Positions 8,679 through 15,040 of a stretch of 15,168 nt of DNA are shown piece by piece. Position 1 is the first letter of the stretch, and every line of letters starts with the position of its first letter. The notes beneath the pieces are model-generated. The model was not told the origin of the DNA. It saw nothing but the letters and a program-made list of their open reading frames with translations, and did no database searches. The stretch comes from Bacteroidota bacterium (lineage in GTDB: Bacteria > Bacteroidota > Bacteroidia > Flavobacteriales > Crocinitomicaceae), in NCBI GenBank assembly GCA_029558435.1, contig JAKQEZ010000549.1:1-15168 (forward strand). The letters run 5' to 3'. The position numbers were made by a program, and so were the translations under genes.

Positions 8679-8812
8679 CTGGTAACAGGCGCTTGGCTCA
8701 ATGGCGGGTGAAGTGGTTAATTGAACATTCTACCTCGCATCAACTTTTGTGGTGTATTGACAGTGAAGTGCTCCGTAATCCGCCACTGCGCCAAGCGCCA
8801 AAACGTTGTGCG
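8679..8812 (+). other. attC-like recombination site 2 (end of cassette A, start of B)
   Basis: The left end CTGGTAAC (8679-8686) is the exact complement of GTTACCAG at 93-100, the start of the same cassette. After a 1-nt spacer, the arm 8688-8707 pairs with 8780-8799 at 18 of 20 positions. A 5-nt spacer AAAAC and the right end GTTGTGCG (8805-8812) follow. The apical loop is 72 nt. Cassette A ends at G8805 and cassette B starts at T8806. Confidence 0.85.
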
Positions 8813-8889
8813 TCATGCTAGCAGCCGTTCTGCAACCTTAACACAATGACAAAACAGAACGCAAATAACCGTTTTGATTAAGCAGAATT

Positions 8890-9351
8890 ATGATGAGAAT
8901 AGAGAAAATTATCAAAAATAAGAAACAGTTCCTTGACTTATTGTTGCTGGCAGACGAGCAGGAAAACATGATTGACAAGTATTTGTCGAGTGGCGATTTA
9001 TTTGCATTATTTGACGGTGATTTGAAAAGTGTTTGTGTTGTAGTAGCAATAAATAGCGAAACTTGCGAATTAAAAAACATAGCAACATATGAGAAATATC
9101 AAAACAAAGGCTATGGTAGAGAATTAATAAATTACATTTCAGATTTCTACAAAAGTCATTACAAAACAATGCTTGTCGGTACAGGTGAAATACCATGGAT
9201 ATTGTCGTATTATGAAAGTTGTGGATTTGAAAAGTCTTATCGAGTTGAGAACTTTTTTATTGACAATTACGACCACGCCATGTTCGATGGTGATATTCAA
9301 CTTGTAGATATGGTTTATCTTAAAAAGGATTTGACAACTAAAGCTATTTGA
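8890..9351 (+). CDS. GNAT-family N-acetyltransferase (YvbK-like)
   Basis: Predicted acetyl-CoA-dependent N-acetyltransferase with an unknown small-molecule or protein substrate. The 153-residue product shows GNAT motif A, the beta-strand ELKNIA followed by QNKGYG (71-76), the Q/R-x-x-G-x-G/A pyrophosphate-binding loop. Motif B is covered by [18 protein letters not shown]. The ending with [13 protein letters not shown] and DMVYLKK recalls Bacillus YvbK-type proteins. Two ATGs are adjacent (8890 and 8893); either could be used, and no Shine-Dalgarno is seen. It starts 84 bases after the cassette B boundary and is followed 6 bases later by a second acetyltransferase. Single GNAT genes are common integron cargo, which agrees with the flanking attC sites. 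Confidence 0.88.
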   Translation: MMRIEKIIKNKKQFLDLLLLADEQENMIDKYLSSGDLFALFDGDLKSVCVVVAINSETCELKNIATYEKYQNKGYGRELINYISDFYKSHYKTMLVGTGEIPWILSYYESCGFEKSYRVENFFIDNYDHAMFDGDIQLVDMVYLKKDLTTKAI

Positions 9352-9357
9352 TTGATT

Positions 9358-10140
9358 ATGAAAATTGTAAAAGCGTCAATTGATAAAATTAAAAAATACC
9401 GAACAGATTATTTGAACTCACTACCAGATTTTCAAGAATTGTTCATTGAATTAATGATAAGTAGCTCTGATTACTATATTATTCAAGAAGAAAATAATGA
9501 AATTGGTTATACAATTAGGAGCAATGATGGCGTTTTGATAGAGTTTTGTGTATTAGACAAATACATTTCAAGCAGTAATGAATTTTTCAGACAAGTCCTG
9601 AAAGACTTATCAATAACGAATGTTTACTGCAAATCATTCGATTCACTTCTGTTAAGCAATTGTTTGTTAAACAATCTTGAGTATTCGATTATAGGTTTTC
9701 TATATCGTGATTATGTTGAGCCATTGATAAAAAAAGACTCGACTATAAAAATGAAAAAGGCAGACCTTTTATCAGTTGGATTATTGCTCGGACAAGATGA
9801 ATCAATAAATGAACTTTTTGAGACAGAACAGCAATTAATTGAATTTGTAAAAAATGAGAATGTTTTTGAATTTTACAAAAACGAAGAATTTGTTGGTTGT
9901 GGTATGGTAATAAGGACACATCCTGATTGGAATTTTTGTGATTTAGGAGTATGGGTTCACCCTTCAAAAAGAGGAAATGCCATTGGTTCTCAGATTATTT
10001 TAAACCTGAGAGAATTCTCTATTAAAAACAACTTGAAACCGAGTTGCGGATGTGCAATAGAGAATATAGCATCACAGAAAACTATTGAAAAAAGCGGATT
10101 TGTAAGTAGATATAAAATGATAAATTTTAAAACAAAATAA
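9358..10140 (+). CDS. GNAT-family N-acetyltransferase, two-domain type
   Basis: 260 residues. The C-terminal half is a clear GNAT domain: DLGVWVHPSKRGNAIG holds the motif A loop RGNAIG (205-210), with Ala replacing the usual first Gly. Then come NIASQKTIEKSGF, the typical motif B pattern, and a terminal beta-strand. The N-terminal half (about 1-125) has no catalytic loop and may be a degenerate second GNAT fold. I choose ATG 9358 rather than TTG 9352 because ATG is preferred and only two residues are lost. It follows the first acetyltransferase by 6 bases, so the two are co-transcribed and perhaps act together. The stop codon lies 8 bases before the attC-3 left end, the tight gene-attC spacing typical of integron cassettes. 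The substrate is unknown. Confidence 0.85.
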   Translation: MKIVKASIDKIKKYRTDYLNSLPDFQELFIELMISSSDYYIIQEENNEIGYTIRSNDGVLIEFCVLDKYISSSNEFFRQVLKDLSITNVYCKSFDSLLLSNCLLNNLEYSIIGFLYRDYVEPLIKKDSTIKMKKADLLSVGLLLGQDESINELFETEQQLIEFVKNENVFEFYKNEEFVGCGMVIRTHPDWNFCDLGVWVHPSKRGNAIGSQIILNLREFSIKNNLKPSCGCAIENIASQKTIEKSGFVSRYKMINFKTK

Positions 10141-10148
10141 AGCACGAA

Positions 10149-10280
10149 CGCACAACACGCGGTATAAAAAATTGCCGGCTCAGTAGGTTATTCAAGGGCT
10201 GAAGCCCGCTTCAACTTTTGTGTAACTTGACAGGAAATCACCCGCAATCGGCAACATTTCATACCGCCAAACGTTAGCGG
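10149..10280 (+). other. attC-like recombination site 3 (end of cassette B, start of C)
   Basis: The left end CGCACAAC (10149-10156) is the exact complement of GTTGTGCG at 8805-8812. After a 2-nt spacer, the arm 10159-10177 pairs with 10249-10267 at 16 of 19 positions; two of the three mismatches are A.C on this strand. A 5-nt spacer and the right end GTTAGCGG (10273-10280) follow. The apical loop contains a small hairpin GGGCT/AGCCC (10196-10207) and shares TCAACTTTTGTG and TTGACAG with the attC-2 loop. Cassette C starts at T10274. Confidence 0.87.
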
Positions 10281-10284
10281 TCAC

Positions 10285-10307
10285 CCTAAAAGACAACGAC
10301 AGTGCAA
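10285..10307 (+). repeat. conserved cassette 5' leader, copy in cassette C
   Basis: CCTAAAAGACAAC...GACAGTGCAA, the same segment and same distance from the GTT as at 105-124 in cassette A, with 3 extra bases in the middle. Confidence 0.6.
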
Positions 10308-10338
10308 GAAATAACGACCCGACATAGACAGAAAAATG

Positions 10339-10424
10339 CCAACGCACAAATGGCACATTTGGTTTTGCCCGACACACAAGCCGACCCTTCGCAAAACCAA
10401 AAGAGCCATTTTTTGCCAACGCAC
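10339..10424 (+). repeat. structured repeat H3 (upstream of the cassette C operon)
   Basis: CCAACGCAC at both ends (10339-10347, 10416-10424). The outer stem AAATGGC (10348-10354) with GCCATTT (10405-10411) and the inner stem GGTTTTGC (10361-10368) with GCAAAACC (10391-10398) are both perfect. The last stem arm is followed by a short T run. Stems are nearly those of H1, which also precedes a restriction operon. Confidence 0.78.
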
Positions 10425-10444
10425 CGAGCATAATGTTAACTTTG
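10411..10444 (+). promoter_or_regulatory. Bacteroidota-type promoter for the cassette C operon
   Basis: TAACTTTG (10437-10444) matches the -7 box TAnnTTTG. A TTTTG (10411-10415) lies 21 bases upstream as a -33 box and overlaps the end of repeat H3. This predicts a transcript start near 10450, about 20 bases before the ATG at 10471. It implies that the cassette carries its own promoter rather than relying on one from an integron platform. H3 folding could influence the -33 box. Confidence 0.6.
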
Positions 10445-10470
10445 AAACGAATTAAATAAGACAAGACAGA

Positions 10471-12255
10471 ATGAGTAATACTTCACCAATTTTGCAAAAT
10501 ATAGACAATGGACTTAAAAGCGGAATTATCTCTTTTAATGAAGATAAGAGCCGTATTACTTACCATTGCAACAGAGACTATCAGACAAGTTTCAAAAATC
10601 CCGAAGAAAAAGTAAGGGCTTCCTACTTTGTTGAGTTGGTGCAGACATATCAATATCCCAAAAATCGTATTGACATTGAGATAACAGTTCCAAGAAGAAC
10701 ACCAGAAGATAGAGCCGATATTGTGGTTTATTCTGATGACGACTGCAAAGAGCCTTTTTTGGTTGTTGAATGTAAGAAAGAAGGAATTACAGACGCTGAA
10801 TTTAAGCAAGCGATTGAACAAGCATTTGGAAACGCTAACAGCATTCGTTCCCAATATGCAGCAGTTGTAGCAGGAAATACAAAGACTGCTTTTGATGTAT
10901 CAGGTTTCAAGCCAAATGAACGTGAAAAAAATGTAATTGCGGACATTCCAGTAAAATATGGAAAAGCACCAAAATACAAGTATATCAAAGGTGACAAGAA
11001 TAAAGATTTAAAAGTAGTTACGAGAGAAGATTTAATAAGTGCCTTAGAAAAGTGCCACGACACAGTTTGGCAAGGTGGTAAGCTTGCACCGACAACAGCA
11101 TTTGATGAAGTTTCTAAGTTGTTGTTCTGCAAGATGAAAGATGAAAAAGACGGAACAAAAAGAAACGAACCATATCGCTTTCAGATTGGAACTCACGAAA
11201 CAGCTTTGGAAGTTGCAGAAAGGATAGATGAAATTTACCAAGAAGCTAAAAAGCAAGACGAAGAAGTATTCAAAGAAGATATTCGTCTTGAGCCAAAAGT
11301 AATTTACAGCGTTGTAGAACACTTACAAGGTTTGGCACTAAACAAAACAGACCTTGACACAAAAGGGGTTGCTTTTGAAAAGTTTATGATAGACTATTTC
11401 AAAGGCAAAATGGGGCAGTTTTTTACGCCACGACCAATCATTGATTTTGCCGTAAGGTTATTAGAACCGAAACACACCGAATTAGTAATTGACCCTTCTT
11501 GCGGAAGCGGTGGCTTTTTACTTGCTGCATTAGACACAGTTAGACACCAAGCCATTGAAGATTACGGAGCAGAAGAAGGACACGACATTTGGCACACTTT
11601 CGCAAAGAAAAATCTTTATGGAGTTGAGATAAACGACCAAATTGCCCGTATCTGCAAAATGAATATGATTATTCACGATGACGGACATACAAACGTAATC
11701 AGCACTGACAGCTTAGACTTTTTCAAGAACATAAAAAAAATTCACAAGGGCTTTAAAGAAAATCATTTTGACTTGCTTTTAGCTAATCCGCCATTTGGTG
11801 CAATAGTGAGAAAAGCCGAAAAAGAAGAAAAGTATCTTGACCAATTTAAATTAGGAGAAGGCAGACAAAATCAAAAAACGGAAATCCTATTCATTGAAAG
11901 ATGTATTGATTTTTTGAAAGAAGGAACAGGAAGAATGGGTTTAGTATTGCCTGACGGCATACTAACCAACTCTTCACTTTCCTATGTTCGGGATTTACTT
12001 TTAGAAAGGTGTCAAATTACGGCAATCATTTCCCTACCTCAATTTGCTTTTAGCCATTTTGGAGCAGGTGTAAAAAGTAGTTTAGTGTTCGCAAGAAGAA
12101 AAGCTAAAGGCGAAGTATTAGAAGATTATCCAATTTTTATGGCAATTGCCGAAAAAATTGGATATGATGCAACAGGAAGAGATGATGCAAACGAACTTCC
12201 TTTTGTATTGGAACAATATAGAGAATTTCAAAAAGAACCCTCTTTTTTCGTATAA
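10471..12255 (+). CDS. Restriction-modification protein: PD-(D/E)xK-like N-terminus plus N6-adenine methyltransferase
   Basis: 594 residues combining two activities. Residues about 40-190 resemble the HsdR N-terminal nuclease domain (HSDR_N_2 type): RADIVVY with D83, then VVECKK with E100 and K102, matching the D...ExK pattern. The methyltransferase core has GQFFTPRPIIDFAVRLL upstream, motif I DPSCGSGG (341-348) and catalytic NPPF (439-442). No helicase motor is present, so this is not a classical HsdR/HsdM pair; it resembles type IIG/IIB-like enzymes in which nuclease and methyltransferase share a chain and specificity comes from a TRD part. It ends at TAA 12253-12255 just after a T TTT TTC run. 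The specificity frame continues from there in -1, so a frameshifted fusion of about 1050 residues is likely. If the nuclease-like domain is inactive, the protein would be only a methyltransferase. Confidence 0.85.
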   Translation: MSNTSPILQNIDNGLKSGIISFNEDKSRITYHCNRDYQTSFKNPEEKVRASYFVELVQTYQYPKNRIDIEITVPRRTPEDRADIVVYSDDDCKEPFLVVECKKEGITDAEFKQAIEQAFGNANSIRSQYAAVVAGNTKTAFDVSGFKPNEREKNVIADIPVKYGKAPKYKYIKGDKNKDLKVVTREDLISALEKCHDTVWQGGKLAPTTAFDEVSKLLFCKMKDEKDGTKRNEPYRFQIGTHETALEVAERIDEIYQEAKKQDEEVFKEDIRLEPKVIYSVVEHLQGLALNKTDLDTKGVAFEKFMIDYFKGKMGQFFTPRPIIDFAVRLLEPKHTELVIDPSCGSGGFLLAALDTVRHQAIEDYGAEEGHDIWHTFAKKNLYGVEINDQIARICKMNMIIHDDGHTNVISTDSLDFFKNIKKIHKGFKENHFDLLLANPPFGAIVRKAEKEEKYLDQFKLGEGRQNQKTEILFIERCIDFLKEGTGRMGLVLPDGILTNSSLSYVRDLLLERCQITAIISLPQFAFSHFGAGVKSSLVFARRKAKGEVLEDYPIFMAIAEKIGYDATGRDDANELPFVLEQYREFQKEPSFFV

Positions 12256-12296
12256 GCCCCGATTGGAAAGATAAAGTCTTTATCACCAATTGGGGC
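12243..12296 (+). promoter_or_regulatory. Candidate programmed -1 ribosomal frameshift signal
   Basis: The slippery heptamer T TTT TTC (12243-12249) is in the correct phase for the upstream gene (codons TCT TTT TTC). A 6-base spacer GTATAA holding the zero-frame stop comes next. A stem-loop starts at 12256: GCCCCGATTGG (12256-12266) pairs with CCAATTGGGGC (12286-12296), 11 bp with one G.T, extended by GATAAA/TTTATC (12270-12275 with 12279-12284). After a -1 slip, reading continues as R-I-S-P-D-W-K-D-K-V-F-I-T-N-W into the specificity gene without interruption. A sequencing or assembly error in the T6 run is the main alternative. Confidence 0.65.
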
Positions 12297-12320
12297 GAAA
12301 TCCAAAGTAGAATTGACCCT

Positions 12321-13622
12321 TTGTTTTATTTACCCACTTACAGGGAGTATGAAGTAAAACTAAGTGAGTCTAAAAAGGAAATAGTAAATCTTAGGGATTT
12401 TATATCTTCTTTTGACACAGGCAAGAATATTCCACAAACAGATGATGGAATTCCTTATATCAGAACTCAAAATGTTCGGATGATATATCCTGAGATAGAT
12501 GAAATTGCATATGTAAGTCAGGACTATAAAGGAAAAACCACCGAAAAAAATGATATACTATTCGTAAGAGTAGGTGTAGGCGTTGGAGACTGTTGCGTTA
12601 TATCTTCAAATGAAGAAGGTTTTGCATTCAGCGATAATGTAATCAGAATAAAAGTCAATGAAGAATTCAACCCTTATTATGTTTCTACATATTTAAGCAC
12701 AACCATTGGTAAAGCATTATTTTTCAAAAGCATTAAAGGTTCCGGAAAACCAGTAATCAGCAGAGAGAATTTAGACGGTATTTCTATACCAAAACTTCCA
12801 AAAGAAAATCAAAACGAAATTGAAAAACTAATTGAAAAAGCGACTTTAGAGAAAAATAAGAAAATAAAGGACGCTATTGAAATTGTCCAAAGCGTTGATG
12901 AAATAATTGCAAATAAAATTGGATTTGAATTCCCCAAAGTTCTTGACAAAAGTAATTTCAGTATAAAGATTTCAAACTTAGAAAATCGTTTTGACCCTCA
13001 TTTCTATTTACCTTCATTTAAAGCCTTAATTGACAATATCAGAAAAACGAAAAATGCTCAATTAGGTGATATTGTAGATTTTTCAAAAGAATCTTGGAAT
13101 CAAAAAGATGGCTTTGAAAATGAATTTCCATATATAGAAATCAGCGAAATTGATTTATCAAGTGGTAAAATCAATAATGTTTCAATGGTTCCAATTTCGG
13201 AAGCACCGAGCAGAGCAAAAATGGTAGTTCGGCCAAACGACATTATTGTATCAACAACTCGACCTCACAGGGGTGCAATTTCATTAATTGATGCAGACAA
13301 AGATGGCTATATAGCTTCAACAGGCTTTGCAATTTTAAGGAATCTCAAAACGGACTTAATAAGCAAAGAATATCTTTATTACATTCTTAGAACGCAAATC
13401 TGTTTACAACAAATGTTACAGCGTTCAAGCGGTGGAAGTTATCCAGCCATTACAGCAGAAGAACTAAGAAACATTTACATTCCTATTCCTGATAAATCAA
13501 TACAACAAGAAGTCGTAAACGACATTAAGGCATTTATTGAAAGGGCTGAACAATTAAAAGCTGATGCCAAAGCAGATTTTGAAAATGCAAAACAGGAAAT
13601 TGAAGCCTTAATATTGAGTTGA
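12321..13622 (+). CDS. Restriction-modification specificity (S) subunit, probably translated as a -1 frameshift fusion
   Basis: DNA-recognition protein with two TRD halves. Coordinates use the only conventional start, a TTG at 12321, but the frame is open from 12222, with no ATG, GTG or TTG before 12321. The upstream codons encode VFITNWGEIQSRIDPLFYLP. The second half has the matching FSIKISNLENRFDPHFYLP, so the true first repeat begins before 12321. The product is therefore likely the C-terminal 457 residues of a fusion with the preceding gene. TRD1 covers about the first 200 residues and TRD2 starts near residue 224. Each ends in a helical spacer (ENQNEIEKLIEKATLEKNKK; then QQEVVNDIKAFIERAEQLK). 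It determines the target site of the cassette C enzyme. The HEPN gene starts 1 base after its stop. Confidence 0.85.
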   Translation: MFYLPTYREYEVKLSESKKEIVNLRDFISSFDTGKNIPQTDDGIPYIRTQNVRMIYPEIDEIAYVSQDYKGKTTEKNDILFVRVGVGVGDCCVISSNEEGFAFSDNVIRIKVNEEFNPYYVSTYLSTTIGKALFFKSIKGSGKPVISRENLDGISIPKLPKENQNEIEKLIEKATLEKNKKIKDAIEIVQSVDEIIANKIGFEFPKVLDKSNFSIKISNLENRFDPHFYLPSFKALIDNIRKTKNAQLGDIVDFSKESWNQKDGFENEFPYIEISEIDLSSGKINNVSMVPISEAPSRAKMVVRPNDIIVSTTRPHRGAISLIDADKDGYIASTGFAILRNLKTDLISKEYLYYILRTQICLQQMLQRSSGGSYPAITAEELRNIYIPIPDKSIQQEVVNDIKAFIERAEQLKADAKADFENAKQEIEALILS

Positions 13623-13623
13623 T

Positions 13624-14766
13624 ATGAGAATAACATTTCAGATACTACATACATATCAAAATGACTTACTAAAAGTTATTGGCAAATCGCTACACCTAAC
13701 ATTGCAAGACGATTTGTATAATCAAATAAACCTTGAAACAACTCTTGACTTCATTACGATAAAGCTGAATAAAAACCTTCAATCAGGAGAGCAGTTATGC
13801 TACTTTCAAGTTGAAATTGATGAAACTATTTATGACCTTTCTAAATATGAAGAACTTATAGAAGGCTTTGCAAATCGTTTAAAGCAGGAAAACGGATTTT
13901 TTAAATTAATCAAATACGCAGACGACTTGCGCCTTGAAACATACAAAAACATTTATTTGGAGATAGCGGATATTGAAATGAGAATAAGAGAAGTTTTCTC
14001 ATACATATTCTATTCAAAATATGACGACAAAAACCAAGATATTTTTGAAGAGTTTGAAGTCCAAATTGTAAATAAAGAAGATGTAAGAAGCGAAGAACTT
14101 GTAAGACGACTTGAAAACAAATTTTTCTATCTGACTTTCAAACAATACTTAAAATTCGACACCCCAAAAGATATTCCTCAAAAAGAAGTTTTACCATTAA
14201 TAATGAATAATCAAACTTATGACTTGCTTCGTGAGTATGTGAGTTCAAGGGGAATCATTGAGCAAAGGCATTTAGCCTTTTTAAGAAATGTAAGCCGACT
14301 TTTAGACCCAATTGAAAATGTAAGAAACTGCGTTGCTCATAATCGTAGAATTCCAATTAATCAGCTTGACAACTATCCAAATGCAAAAAGAGAAATACTT
14401 GCATTCATTGACAATTTTTGGCAAGAAGAAATTGAAGAACTAACAGCAGAAAATGAAATCAATTTTGCCGAGCAGTATTCATATGACAGAATTAAAGAAT
14501 TGCTTGACGTTGCGGAGTGGCAAGACTATAACAATGTAGTGGTGTTGCACGACTATTGGCAGACAGGAACACCTTCAACAACTTTGAACAGTTTGACAGA
14601 CTTGAAAGCCCACTTACTTGACATTGCAAACGATACAGCGACTGCAAACTTTCCAAGTAGTGATGACGACCGAGAAACTTACGAACGACTTTACAATGGT
14701 GAAGTATTAGTAAACAAAGTTTTGACGGAATACAAAAGACAATTAATAGTAATGGATTGGATTTAA
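13624..14766 (+). CDS. HEPN-motif protein linked to the restriction operon, putative RNase effector
   Basis: 380 residues. The recognisable element is IENVRNCVAHNRRIP, with R234-N-C-V-A-H239. This is the R-x4-H catalytic motif of HEPN-type RNases, with the Asn after Arg that is common in active members. It sits on a helical stretch (about 195-265) with RGIIEQRHLAFLRNVSRLL just before it. The N-terminal region (1-190) is mixed alpha/beta and not recognised. It includes a helical LEIADIEMRIREVFSYIFY segment that might be a second, non-catalytic HEPN-like helix pair. The C-terminal 90 residues are also unassigned. HEPN proteins are known from defence islands, including restriction operons, where they are thought to cleave RNA when infection persists. 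The start ATG is 1 base after the S-subunit stop, so it is coupled. Function as an RNase is inference; a purely structural HEPN role is possible. Confidence 0.72.
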   Translation: MRITFQILHTYQNDLLKVIGKSLHLTLQDDLYNQINLETTLDFITIKLNKNLQSGEQLCYFQVEIDETIYDLSKYEELIEGFANRLKQENGFFKLIKYADDLRLETYKNIYLEIADIEMRIREVFSYIFYSKYDDKNQDIFEEFEVQIVNKEDVRSEELVRRLENKFFYLTFKQYLKFDTPKDIPQKEVLPLIMNNQTYDLLREYVSSRGIIEQRHLAFLRNVSRLLDPIENVRNCVAHNRRIPINQLDNYPNAKREILAFIDNFWQEEIEELTAENEINFAEQYSYDRIKELLDVAEWQDYNNVVVLHDYWQTGTPSTTLNSLTDLKAHLLDIANDTATANFPSSDDDRETYERLYNGEVLVNKVLTEYKRQLIVMDWI

Positions 14767-14779
14767 AAAACAGAATATG

Positions 14780-14868
14780 CCAACACACAACAGCCACACA
14801 CATTGCCAAGTCGCACAAGCCAACGCACAGTCCAAAACTTGGCAAAGAGTGTGTCTGTTCCAACGCAC
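14780..14868 (+). repeat. structured repeat H4 (after the cassette C operon)
   Basis: Cores: CCAACACAC at 14780, CCAACGCAC at 14820 and 14860. Outer stem: AACAGCCACACAC (14789-14801) with GTGTGTCTGTT (14849-14859), two unpaired bases on the left side. Inner stem: TTGCCAAGT (14803-14811) with ACTTGGCAA (14837-14845), perfect. Stems differ from H1-H3 yet still pair. The connectors CGCACAAGCCAACGCAC and AAAGAG are conserved. It starts 13 bases after the HEPN stop codon. Confidence 0.75.
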
Positions 14869-14906
14869 CACAGACCGACAAAGTGACGACAGAAAAGAAG
14901 GGCGAA

Positions 14907-15040
14907 CCGCTAACATCGGTTTTGCAAAATGGCGGGTGCAGTGCTTCTATGACAGTTTAGTGCAAGGTTCAAGTTCAGTTTTTCAATTGAGCATTTGTGC
15001 TGAAAATCCGCCACTTCGCAAAGCCGAGAACCGTTGTAAA
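14907..15040 (+). other. attC-like recombination site 4 (end of cassette C)
   Basis: The left end CCGCTAAC (14907-14914) is the exact complement of GTTAGCGG at 10273-10280. After a 2-nt spacer, the arm 14917-14935 pairs with 15008-15026: 16 Watson-Crick pairs, one T.G and two A.C of 19. A 6-nt spacer and the right end GTTGTAAA (15033-15040) follow. The inner part AATGGCGGGTG...CCGCCACT is shared with attC-2. The next cassette would start at T15034. Confidence 0.85.

Noticed and set aside
8621..8821. 66-residue open frame between the ATPase gene and cassette B
   Set aside because: It runs through both arms of the attC-2 stem and has no recognisable protein features; the sequence is explained by the site.
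10192..10464. Minus-strand 90-residue open frame between cassette B and the second restriction operon
   Set aside because: It covers the attC-3 loop, H3 and the promoter; it is best explained as noncoding.
10471..12255. Classical type I hsdM with a missing hsdR
   Set aside because: The first gene itself has a D...ExK nuclease-like N-terminus and no motor subunit is present in the cassette, so a type IIG/IIB-like arrangement fits better.
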